A DNA stretch of 64,000 nucleotides from JBBRVW01 sp963784645 (GTDB taxonomy: Bacteria; Actinomycetota; Actinomycetes; JACCUZ01). The notes below the pieces were generated by a model. The model had not been told where the DNA came from. It saw nothing but the letters and a program-made list of their open reading frames with translations, and made no database searches. Positions 1 through 7,233 of this stretch are shown here, in pieces. How positions within the stretch are numbered: the stretch's first letter is position 1; each line of letters begins with the position of its first letter. Location of the stretch: NCBI GenBank assembly GCA_963784645.1, contig CAWARY010000002.1:62001-126000 (forward strand), given 5' to 3'. A program made the translations under genes and the position numbers.

Positions 1-284
1 CGCAGCTGCTGCTTGACCGCGGGGTCGGACACGACGACGAACCGCCACGGCTGCACGTGCGCACCGCTCGGCGCCGTCCCCGCGACCCGGATCGCCGTCT
101 CGACCAGCTCCCAGGGAACCGGCTCGGTGGAGAAGTCGCGCACGGTGCGGCGCGCGGACATCAGCGCCGCGAACCTCGCCTGGTCGGCGGCCGACTGCGC
201 CCGGCTCCGCGGGTCGACGGCGAACGGCACCGTCGGGTACGCCGGTGCGGGACTGCCGGCCGGGTCCGGGGAGTCGGCTGCCAT
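1..284 (-). CDS. Nitroreductase family protein (N-terminal part, cut by window edge)
   Basis: The first 94 codons are present; the rest lies beyond the left edge. After a Pro/Ala-rich leader the protein shows the RRTVRDF segment and the APSGAHVQPWRF segment, which in nitroreductase-fold flavoproteins bind FMN and shape the dimer. Family members reduce nitro groups, quinones or halogenated tyrosines with NAD(P)H in the cytoplasm; the leader and the GAHVQPW form resemble the iodotyrosine deiodinase-like branch, but substrate cannot be read from this fragment. The ATG at 284 is the first in-frame start and is followed at once by family sequence. The next gene upstream on the same strand ends 36 bases away, so it may belong to the TetR transcript. 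Confidence 0.85.
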   Translation of the reverse strand, partial: MAADSPDPAGSPAPAYPTVPFAVDPRSRAQSAADQARFAALMSARRTVRDFSTEPVPWELVETAIRVAGTAPSGAHVQPWRFVVVSDPAVKQQL

Positions 285-320
285 GGCCGCAGCGTGCCAC
301 GAGCAGGGGTCGGCCGACGG

Positions 321-848
321 TCAGGCCCGGTGGCCGGCCTCGGCGTGAGCCTTGAGGTTGAGCAGCTGCCGGCGCGCCATCGGCCAGTCGCCGACGCCGA
401 GTGCCGGGACGTACCAGCGGTCGCGCTCGGACACGACCTTCAGCAGCAGCCGGGAGCCGACGCCCTCGGCGACGAGGACGTAGGACATGACCGCACCCAT
501 GATGGTGGCGGTCAGGTGCTCCTCACGGGTCGCCGACAGCACCCGGCCGACGTCGAACCGGCCGCCGATGCACGAGAACGGGTCGCCCGGCTGCGGGTCC
601 GGCACGACGCGGAGGTCGCGTGGCGAGCGACGCCCGAGGTTGTCGAGCCAGTCGTAGGAGTACGGCGCCAGCCGCACCTGGCGCAGCCACGGCCAGACCT
701 CGGCCGGCGGTGCGGTCACGGTGACGCCCCGCCACAGTTCGAGCACGGGAGCGGGCACCAGGTCGTCGCACGGGTAGCGCCGCGCCACCTCCGCGTCGGT
801 GACGCCCCAGCGCCGGCCCAGCACCGCACGGCTCACGGCCCCGCTCAC
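321..848 (-). CDS. SRPBCC-like (START/polyketide-cyclase fold) protein
   Basis: A 175-residue protein whose central part reads APPAEVWPWLRQVR followed by a PYSYDWLDN segment, a pattern shared by actinobacterial SRPBCC-like hydrophobic-pocket proteins of unknown ligand. No catalytic residues can be named. The GTG start at 848 overlaps the TGA of the upstream TetR gene (GTGA), so the two are translationally coupled and co-transcribed. A longer reading of this frame to 971 exists but would lie entirely inside the TetR gene, so the coupled GTG is preferred. Its job is probably linked to the lipophilic compound sensed by the TetR protein or exported by the divergent MFS pump (inference). Confidence 0.75.
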   Translation of the reverse strand: MSGAVSRAVLGRRWGVTDAEVARRYPCDDLVPAPVLELWRGVTVTAPPAEVWPWLRQVRLAPYSYDWLDNLGRRSPRDLRVVPDPQPGDPFSCIGGRFDVGRVLSATREEHLTATIMGAVMSYVLVAEGVGSRLLLKVVSERDRWYVPALGVGDWPMARRQLLNLKAHAEAGHRA

Positions 849-1453
849 GTCAGCCCTCGTTCGATGACGTCGAGCGTCACGTCCAGCGCAGCGTCGCGCT
901 CCGCCGGCGACAGCGCCTGCAGCGGGCCGCGGAGGCAGAGCAGCGCGAAGCCGTGCACCCCGGCCCAGCACGCGACCTCGGCGCCCTGCCGCCGGGCCGC
1001 CGACAGCCCACCCGCAACCACCAGCTCGTCCAGCACCTGGTTGAGCAGGCCGTAGGGACCGGGGTCGATCTTCGGCGCGTGCTGCCCGGCGCCCGCAGCA
1101 GCCCCCCAGGTCGAGAAGGCGACCTCGAACATCCCCGGCTCGGCCAGTGCGAACTGCACGTAGGCGCGCCCGGTCTCGCGCAGCCGGCGCCGGGCCCGCT
1201 TCTCCGGGTCGCGGGTGCGCACCGTCGCGAGCCGGTCGCGCATGGCCTGCTCCAGCTGGGCCATGCCGAGCGCCGCGACCTCGGCGAGCAGCTCGTCGCG
1301 GTCAGCGAAGTGCCGGTACGCCGCGTTGTGCGAGACGCCGGTCTGGCGCGCCACCTCGCGGAGCACCACGCCGTCCGGGCCGGCGGCGCGGGCCAGCTCA
1401 GCCGCCGTCTCGACCAGGGCCGGCCGGAGGTTGCCGTGGTGGTAGGTGCTCAC
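845..1453 (-). CDS. TetR/AcrR family transcriptional regulator
   Basis: A 202-residue one-domain repressor with the helix-turn-helix at about residues 29-57 (REVARQTGVSHNAAYRHF) and an Ala-rich ligand-binding C-terminal domain. Members bind palindromic operators as dimers and release DNA on binding a small lipophilic ligand. It lies divergent to an MFS exporter, the classic local-repressor arrangement, with two similar operator-like repeats in the gap. The GTG start at 1453 lies 7 nt after a TACTGT -10-like hexamer (1461-1466), so the mRNA is probably leaderless. The downstream SRPBCC gene overlaps its stop codon. Confidence 0.92.
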   Translation of the reverse strand: MSTYHHGNLRPALVETAAELARAAGPDGVVLREVARQTGVSHNAAYRHFADRDELLAEVAALGMAQLEQAMRDRLATVRTRDPEKRARRRLRETGRAYVQFALAEPGMFEVAFSTWGAAAGAGQHAPKIDPGPYGLLNQVLDELVVAGGLSAARRQGAEVACWAGVHGFALLCLRGPLQALSPAERDAALDVTLDVIERGLT

Positions 1454-1460
1454 GAGACAG

Positions 1461-1523
1461 ACAGTAGCGCAGTGTTGACAGCGACAACATCCGGTGCTTC
1501 CCTAAATGTTGTCAGTGTCCACT
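1461..1523. promoter_or_regulatory. Divergent TetR/MFS control region with two operator-like repeats
   Basis: Read on the minus strand, 1473-1489 is TGTTGTCGCTGTCAACA, an imperfect dyad (arms TGTTG/CAACA). On the plus strand 1507-1523 is TGTTGTCAGTGTCCACT, matching it at 13 of 17 positions. The first copy overlaps the likely -35 of the TetR promoter (TGTTGT, 17-nt spacer, TACTGT at 1466-1461); the second sits between the possible MFS promoter and its ribosome-binding site GGAAAGG (1528-1534). This fits a repressor closing both promoters; TetR binding is inferred from position. Confidence 0.6.
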
Positions 1524-1544
1524 TCGCGGAAAGGCGCCACCGCC

Positions 1545-3074
1545 ATGAGAAGCAAGCTCGGGATCCTGCTCACGGTCTGCGCGGCCGTGCTCGCCATCAA
1601 CCTCGACACCACGATCGTCAACGTCGCGCTGCCGAGCATCGCCGGCGAGCTGCACACGGGCACCCGTGGACTGCAGTGGGTGGTCGACGGCTACAACCTC
1701 GCCTTCGCGGCGCTGGTGCTGGCCGCCGGCAGCCTGTCCGACCGCTACGGACGCCGGCCGGCGCTCATCCTCGGGCTCATCGGCTTCGCGGCCGCCAGTG
1801 CCGCCGGCGCTCTCGTCTCCTCGACCGGCGCCCTGGTGCTCACCCGGGTCCTCATGGGTGCCGCGGCCGCACTGATCTTCCCGACGACCCTGTCGATCAT
1901 CACCAACACCTTCCGCGAGCGGAAGGAGCGGGCCGCGGCGCTCGGGGTCTGGGGCGCTGTCGTCGGTATCGGCGTCGCCGCCGGCCCCGTCGCGGGCGGC
2001 GTCCTGCTCGAGCACTTCTACTGGGGCAGCGTCTTCTGGGCCCTCGTCCCGCTCGCGCTGGTGGCTGCCCTGGCCGCGTTCCTCGTCGTGCCGGAGTCGC
2101 GCGACCCGCAGGTGCCCCGTCTCGACCTCGCCGGTCTCGCGCTGTCGGTGGCCATGCTGTTCACGATCACCTTCACCATCATCGAGGCGCCCGCGCGTGG
2201 CTGGGGCTCGGTGCCCACGCTGGCCGGCTTCGGTCTCGGCGCCGTTCTGCTCGCCCTGTTCGTCACGGTCGAGCGCCGGGCCGCGCACCCGATGCTCGAC
2301 GTCTCGCTGTTCCGGGACCGCCGGTTCTCCGCGGCCAGCGGCGCCGTGACGGTGACATTCTTCGCGCTGTTCGGCTTCATCTTCCTCATCACGCAGTACT
2401 TCCAGCTGGTCCGCGGGTACGGCGCCCTCTCCACCGGCACGCGCATCCTCCCGGTCGCTCTGAGCATCGCAGTGGCCTCCGTCGTCGGTGCCCAGCTCGC
2501 CCCGCGGATCGGCACCAGGTCGGTGGTCACGACCGGGCTCACACTGTTCGGCGCGGCATTCCTCTGGATCTCGACCGTCGCCGGCGACACGTCGTACGCC
2601 GAGGTGATCGTGCCGCAGATGGTGCTGATGGGCCTCGGAATGGGACTCATCTCCACCCCGGCCACCGAGTCGATCCTGCTGGTGCTCCCGCCCGCCCGGG
2701 CCGGGGTGGGCTCGGCTGTGAACGACGCGACCCGCGAGCTCGGCGGCACCCTCGGCGTCGCCGTGGTCGGCTCGTTGTTCTCCTCGGTCTACGCCGCGCA
2801 CCTGGCCGACGGCGCGTTCGGCCGGCTGCCCGCCACGCAGCTCGGTGCGGCGCAGGACTCGGTGGGGGTGGCAAGGGCGATCGGTGCCGGCTCGGCCGAG
2901 CTGACCTCGGCGATGCGGGACGCCTTCATGGCCGGGTTGCACACGTCGTCGGTCATGATCGGTGTCCTCTGCCTCACCGGGGCCGTGGCCGCGTCTCTCG
3001 CCCTCCCGGGCCGGCTGCCCCGCCCGACCGTGGCGGAGCCGCGGCCCGAACCGATCCCGGCGCCGGTCGGGTAG
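1545..3074 (+). CDS. MFS transporter, DHA2 (14-TM drug:H+ antiporter) type
   Basis: A 509-residue polytopic membrane protein. It has the DHA2 motif LDTTIVNVALP at residues 20-30, MFS motif A as GSLSDRYGRRP at about 62-72 and the antiporter-type motif C region near GIGVAAGPVAGG. Length and hydrophobic pattern fit 14 membrane spans (QacA/EmrB type). It would expel a lipophilic drug, dye or metabolite using the proton gradient. The ATG at 1545 is chosen over earlier in-frame codons because GGAAAGG lies 10 nt before it and homology begins there. It is divergent to the TetR gene, so the pump is probably induced by its own substrate. The substrate is not predictable. Confidence 0.9.
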   Translation: MRSKLGILLTVCAAVLAINLDTTIVNVALPSIAGELHTGTRGLQWVVDGYNLAFAALVLAAGSLSDRYGRRPALILGLIGFAAASAAGALVSSTGALVLTRVLMGAAAALIFPTTLSIITNTFRERKERAAALGVWGAVVGIGVAAGPVAGGVLLEHFYWGSVFWALVPLALVAALAAFLVVPESRDPQVPRLDLAGLALSVAMLFTITFTIIEAPARGWGSVPTLAGFGLGAVLLALFVTVERRAAHPMLDVSLFRDRRFSAASGAVTVTFFALFGFIFLITQYFQLVRGYGALSTGTRILPVALSIAVASVVGAQLAPRIGTRSVVTTGLTLFGAAFLWISTVAGDTSYAEVIVPQMVLMGLGMGLISTPATESILLVLPPARAGVGSAVNDATRELGGTLGVAVVGSLFSSVYAAHLADGAFGRLPATQLGAAQDSVGVARAIGAGSAELTSAMRDAFMAGLHTSSVMIGVLCLTGAVAASLALPGRLPRPTVAEPRPEPIPAPVG

Positions 3075-3079
3075 CCGCG

Positions 3080-3085
3080 TAGCGT
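3080..3085 (+). promoter_or_regulatory. Leaderless -10 element of the downstream oxidoreductase
   Basis: TAGCGT ends 7 nt before the GTG at 3093, the spacing expected for transcription starting on the start codon. No Shine-Dalgarno sequence precedes the GTG. A clear -35 box is not visible. Confidence 0.45.
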
Positions 3086-3092
3086 CGGCCCC

Positions 3093-4139
3093 GTGACGAC
3101 GTTCGTGACGGTGGGCGCGGGCTGGCGGGCCGAGTACTTCTGGCGGGCGGCCGCCGGGCTCCCGGACCTCGAGTGCGTCGGCGCCGTGGTGCGCTCCCCC
3201 CGCGACCTCGCCGTGCCGACGTACGCGTCGCTGGCCGAAGCGGTCGCCGCCCGACGACCCGACTTCGTCGTGACCGCTGCCCCGCGGCCGGTGACCCCCA
3301 CCGCGATCCGCGAGGCGGTGGGCCTCGGCCTGCCGGTGCTGGCCGAGACACCGCCGGCGCCCGACCTCGACGGACTGCGGTCACTGTGGGCCGACGTCGG
3401 CGCGACCGGGCTGGTGCAGGTGGCCGAGCAGTACCTGCGGATGCCGTCGCACGCCGCCCGGCTCGCGCTGGTGCGCAGCGGCGCGATCGGGACGCCGACG
3501 CAGGTGCAGGTGTCCTCCACCCACGACTACCACGCCGTCGCTCTCATCCGCGGCCTGCTCGGCGCCGGCCGCGAGCCGGTGTCGGTGCGCGCCACCCGGA
3601 CGTCCGCGCCGCTGGTCGACCCCCTCACCCGCGACGGCTGGACCGACGACGACACGCCGAGACCGGCGACCACTGTCATCGCCACCCTCGACCTGGGCGA
3701 CGGGCGCTCCGGCGTCTACGACTTCACCGACAACCAGTGGCACAACCAGCTGAGGTTCCGACGCATCGTCGTCCGCGGCACCCGCGGCGAGCTGCGCGAC
3801 GACGAGGTGGTGCGCCTCACCGCGGCGCGCACGATCGTCCGCGAACCGCTGGTGCGCCGCCAGACCGGCTACGACCTGGACCTCGACGGGTTCGACACCG
3901 ACCACATCGCGGCCGGCCCGGACATCCTGTTCCGCAACCCCTACGCCGGCCGGCGGTGGAACGACGAGGAGGTCGCCATCGCCTCCCTGCTGGAGGCGAC
4001 GGCCGCGTGGGTGCACGGTTCCGGCGCGCCGCCGTACCCGCTGGCCGACGGCGCCCACGACCACCACGTCGCGCTGGCGATCGCGGAGGCTGCCGACACG
4101 GACCGCACGGTGACGACCACCCCCGAGCCCTGGGCCTGA
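3093..4139 (+). CDS. GFO/IDH/MocA family oxidoreductase
   Basis: A 348-residue NAD(P)-dependent oxidoreductase-type protein. The N-terminal Rossmann part starts TTFVTVGAGWRAEYFWRAA, a variant of the usual GxGxxG nucleotide loop; the catalytic EKP element of the family reads ETPPAP here, so the usual Lys is absent. The C-terminal part resembles the GFO/IDH/MocA beta-sheet domain. Loss of the Lys that normally acts in hydride transfer to sugars suggests an altered or non-redox role (inference). It sits 18 nt after the MFS gene but has its own leaderless-type promoter. It ends 28 bases before the convergent PucR gene. Confidence 0.8.
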   Translation: MTTFVTVGAGWRAEYFWRAAAGLPDLECVGAVVRSPRDLAVPTYASLAEAVAARRPDFVVTAAPRPVTPTAIREAVGLGLPVLAETPPAPDLDGLRSLWADVGATGLVQVAEQYLRMPSHAARLALVRSGAIGTPTQVQVSSTHDYHAVALIRGLLGAGREPVSVRATRTSAPLVDPLTRDGWTDDDTPRPATTVIATLDLGDGRSGVYDFTDNQWHNQLRFRRIVVRGTRGELRDDEVVRLTAARTIVREPLVRRQTGYDLDLDGFDTDHIAAGPDILFRNPYAGRRWNDEEVAIASLLEATAAWVHGSGAPPYPLADGAHDHHVALAIAEAADTDRTVTTTPEPWA

Positions 4140-4167
4140 GCGCGCCGGGACGATCGGCGCGCGATCC

Positions 4168-5637
4168 TCACAGCCCCCGACGGGCGGCCAGCGCCAGCCG
4201 CAGCGCGGTCTGGCGGCGCGGGTCGTCGAGGTCGTGGCCGAGCAGCGCCGTGATGCGCGCCAGCCGCTGGTGGACCGACTGCCGGCGCAGGTGCAGCAGC
4301 CGGGCGGTCGCCGCCTTGCAGGAGCCGCTGTCGAGGTAGGTCTCGAGGGTGCGCAGCAGGGTCTCGGTCCGCGGTGCGCGCAGCAGCGGCCCGAGCTGCT
4401 CGTCCACGAGGTCACCGAGATGCACCGGGTCGGCCACCGCCGCGAGGAGGCGCTCGACCGCAAGCTCGGCCGCGACCCGCGGCGACCCGCCGGCGCTCCC
4501 CGCGGCCAGCTGTAGGGCCTGCCGGGCGGCCCGCACGCTGCGACCCGCAGCGGTGACGGGGACAACCGGCCCGACGGCGGACGCGAGCCCGGCCCCGGAC
4601 GCCAGCGCGCCCCGGACCCGCGCCATCGCCCTCTCGGTGTCACCGCCGGGCAGCGCGACCAGCCCCACGACCTCACCGGCCACCTCCGCGGCGAGCACCG
4701 GCAGCCCGGACGCGCGGGCCGTGTCGTGCACGAGGGCCATGGCGGCGGCGCGCCGGCCGTCGGACGCGTCGACCGCCAGCCCGGCCCACCAGGCGTCGCC
4801 CTGGATGCGTGACGCCGCCGCGTGCGCCTCCAGCGCACCCGGGTCGTACGCACCGGCGAGCATCCTGGCCAGCAGGTCGCGCCGGTCGCGGCCGAGGAGC
4901 AGCGGCTGCTGCCGGTCGCGGAGCACCTCGAGGGCGAAGATCTCCGGTGCCCGGTCCAGCGCCGCCCGCAGCAGGTCGGGCTCGGACTCGCCGGCGCCCA
5001 CCGCCAGGCCGCCCAGCAGGATGCCGTCGGCGGTGACCGGTGCGGTCGCGCTCGGTGCGCGCAGCACCTCGGCGGCGTCCTCCGCGACGGCGGCGAGCAC
5101 GGCTCCGGAGGCGTCGGTGAGGACCACCGGTCGGGCGACGAGCCCGGCGAGGGTCCGCGTCAGCGCCACCACCCCGCCGCGCTCGGCGAGCACGAGCGAG
5201 AGCGCGCGGCCGATCTCGTCGGCGTGCCGCAGCCGGACGACGGACAGGTCGAGGATGGCGCTGTTGACCTGCTCGGTGACCTCGACGAACGGGTACACGT
5301 CGCGCAGCGCGACGAACGGCAGGCCCAGCCGGCGGGCCTCGTCCACCATGTCCGCCGGCACCTGCGAGAAGCTGCCCGACAGCTCCAGCGCCAGCCCCGC
5401 CACCCCCTTGTCGGCCAGCGACCGGACGTACTGGCGTCGCTCGTCGGTCGTCGACCGTTCCAGCCCGAGCCCGGTCGTCAGCAGCAGCTCGCCACCGCGC
5501 AGCAGCGCGGCGATGTCGTAGATCTCACTGCTGTGCACCCACCGGACTGTGCGGCTCTCCGGGTCGCCGGCGAGCAGCTCGGGCCGGGAGTGCTGCAGCG
5601 CCGGCAGCGCGAGCACGGCCGCGAGGGTCATCGTCAC
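4168..5637 (-). CDS. PucR family transcriptional regulator
   Basis: A 489-residue regulator: N-terminal PucR ligand-sensing domain (about 1-125, with SSEIYDIAALLRGGELLLTT), a central degenerate GGDEF-like region, and a C-terminal HTH at about 432-487 (ARLLHLRRQSVHQRLARI). The family controls purine, ureide and amine catabolism. The start is taken as GTG at 5637, followed by TMTLAAVLALPALQ, because GAGGAGG lies 11 nt upstream (5649-5655); an ATG six bases on is an alternative. An ATG at 5667 would begin inside the 17-bp palindrome and is rejected. It is divergent to the NCS1 permease operon, which it very probably controls. Confidence 0.9.
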   Translation of the reverse strand: MTMTLAAVLALPALQHSRPELLAGDPESRTVRWVHSSEIYDIAALLRGGELLLTTGLGLERSTTDERRQYVRSLADKGVAGLALELSGSFSQVPADMVDEARRLGLPFVALRDVYPFVEVTEQVNSAILDLSVVRLRHADEIGRALSLVLAERGGVVALTRTLAGLVARPVVLTDASGAVLAAVAEDAAEVLRAPSATAPVTADGILLGGLAVGAGESEPDLLRAALDRAPEIFALEVLRDRQQPLLLGRDRRDLLARMLAGAYDPGALEAHAAASRIQGDAWWAGLAVDASDGRRAAAMALVHDTARASGLPVLAAEVAGEVVGLVALPGGDTERAMARVRGALASGAGLASAVGPVVPVTAAGRSVRAARQALQLAAGSAGGSPRVAAELAVERLLAAVADPVHLGDLVDEQLGPLLRAPRTETLLRTLETYLDSGSCKAATARLLHLRRQSVHQRLARITALLGHDLDDPRRQTALRLALAARRGL

Positions 5638-5659
5638 GGCTGCCCGCGCCTCCTCGTAC

Positions 5660-5676
5660 CCGGACACTGTGTCCGG
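5660..5676. promoter_or_regulatory. Perfect 17-bp palindrome, likely PucR operator
   Basis: CCGGACACTGTGTCCGG is an 8-1-8 perfect dyad in the 147-bp gap between the divergent pucR-like and permease genes. It lies just upstream of the PucR ribosome-binding site, so a bound dimer would block pucR-like expression and could influence the permease promoter. That the bound protein is PucR is inferred from position. Confidence 0.65.
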
Positions 5677-5784
5677 TGCTGGTCGGAGTATTGCGGTCGG
5701 CCTGTCCGTTGCACAGCCCCCCGGCAGGCGTCAGGCTGCGGGCGGCTGCTGCTGCCCGAGCCGCTCACCCCTCCTGGAGGACCC

Positions 5785-7233
5785 GTGGCCACCACCGCCT
5801 CGTCCCGCGACTCCGTCGACGACTCCGCCTGGCACGGCGAGCACACGCTGGCCCCCGTCCCCGACAGCGCGCGGTCCTCGACCGCCGCCTACCAGTTCTG
5901 GATCTGGGCCGGCGCCAACATCGCCCCGATCAACTGGGTGCTCGGCGCCCTCGGCATCGTCCTGGGACTCTCGCTGGCCGACACCATCACGGTGCTGGTC
6001 GTGGGCAACGTCATCGGCATGGCGACGTTCGGCTTCTTCGTGCTGATGGGCCAGCGCACCGGGGTGAGCCAGATGGTGCTCAGCCGGAGCGCCTTCGGCC
6101 GGCGCGGCGCCTACCTCCCGACGGCGTTCCAGTTCGTCATCGCCACCGGCTGGTGCGCGATCAACACCTGGATCGTCCTCGACCTGGTGACCAGCTTGTT
6201 CAGCGAGATCGGGATCGACGGCGGGCGCGGCCTCAAGGTCGTCGTCGTCCTGGTCATCATGGGTCTGCAGGTGCTCATCGCGGCCTACGGCTTCCGCGCC
6301 ATCGCGGCGTTCGAGAAGTACACGGTCCCCGTGACGCTGCTGGTGCTCGCGGTCATGACGGTGGTCGCGTGGAGCAAGGTCGACGTCGACTGGGGCTACG
6401 CCGGCGCCGGGCTCGCAGGTACCGAGCGCCTGAGTGCGATGAGCACGATCATGACGGCGATCGGGATCGGCTGGGGCATCTCGTGGTTCGCCTACGCCTC
6501 CGACTACTCGCGCTTCGTGCCGCGCGACATGCCGGCCCGCAAGCTCTACGCCGCGAGCACGCTGGGCCAGTTCATCCCGGTCATCTGGCTCGGTGTCCTC
6601 GGCGCGACGCTGGCGACCGTCAGCCAGAAGATCGACCCCGGCCAGCTCATCGTCGACTCCTTCGGCGCGCTCGCGGTCCCCGTGCTGCTGCTGGTGATCC
6701 ACGGCCCGATCGCCACGAACATCCTCAACATCTACAGCGCGTCGGTGTGTGCACAGACCCTCGACATCAAGGTGGACCGCAAGGTCGTCGCCTACGTCGT
6801 GGGCTCGCTGGCCACGGTGTTCACGGTGTGGCTGGTCTTCCAGAACGACTTCGCCTCGTCGCTCGACGGCTGGCTGGCCAGCATGGTCACCTGGGTCGCT
6901 CCCTGGGGGGCCGTGATGCTGGTCCACTACTACTGGGTCGCCCGTCAGCGGGTCGACGTCGACGCGCTGTTCGACCCGCCCGGCTCGTCGCGGCTCGCCG
7001 ACGTCAAGTGGGACGCGATCATCGCGTTCGTCGTCGGGATCTTCGCCACCTGGTTCTTCGAGTTCGGCATCCCCACCGCGCTCCAGGGACCGGGCGCCAA
7101 GGCGTTGGGCAACACCGACCTGTCCTGGCTGGCGGGCGCGCTGACGGCCGGCATCCTCTACGCCGCCCTCGCAGCACGTCGACGGGACGCCGCCGCGACG
7201 GTGCCGCACCAGACGGCGAGCCGGCGCCCTTGA
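5785..7233 (+). CDS. NCS1 family nucleobase/allantoin-type permease
   Basis: A 482-residue permease with about 12 hydrophobic spans and the NCS1 N-terminal features: YQFWIWAGANIAPINWVLG, then the MGQRTGVSQMVLSRSAFGRRGAY loop (split here by a GQRTG turn) typical of purine-cytosine permeases. NCS1 proteins import nucleobases, hydantoins, allantoin or thiamine-like molecules with Na+ or H+. GTG at 5785 is chosen for the GGAGG 5 nt before it and because the VDDSAWHGEHTLAPVP leader is typical. It is first in a four-gene run and overlaps the deaminase gene by TTGA, so importer and enzyme are coupled and probably share a substrate. Confidence 0.9.
   Translation: MATTASSRDSVDDSAWHGEHTLAPVPDSARSSTAAYQFWIWAGANIAPINWVLGALGIVLGLSLADTITVLVVGNVIGMATFGFFVLMGQRTGVSQMVLSRSAFGRRGAYLPTAFQFVIATGWCAINTWIVLDLVTSLFSEIGIDGGRGLKVVVVLVIMGLQVLIAAYGFRAIAAFEKYTVPVTLLVLAVMTVVAWSKVDVDWGYAGAGLAGTERLSAMSTIMTAIGIGWGISWFAYASDYSRFVPRDMPARKLYAASTLGQFIPVIWLGVLGATLATVSQKIDPGQLIVDSFGALAVPVLLLVIHGPIATNILNIYSASVCAQTLDIKVDRKVVAYVVGSLATVFTVWLVFQNDFASSLDGWLASMVTWVAPWGAVMLVHYYWVARQRVDVDALFDPPGSSRLADVKWDAIIAFVVGIFATWFFEFGIPTALQGPGAKALGNTDLSWLAGALTAGILYAALAARRRDAAATVPHQTASRRP

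Noticed and set aside
1475..1507. A consensus promoter TTGACA (1475) with TAAAT (1503) for the MFS gene
   Set aside because: The spacer would be about 20-21 nt, too long for a standard promoter, so it is not listed as a feature.
953..3082. Long open frames over the TetR/MFS region on both strands (709 and 476 codons)
   Set aside because: They are shadow frames of GC-rich third positions: Arg/Pro/Gly-rich, no family pattern, and they cover genes with clear motifs.
5637..5667. Longer PucR start at ATG 5667
   Set aside because: It begins inside the 17-bp palindrome and upstream of the ribosome-binding site; family sequence begins after the GTG at 5637.
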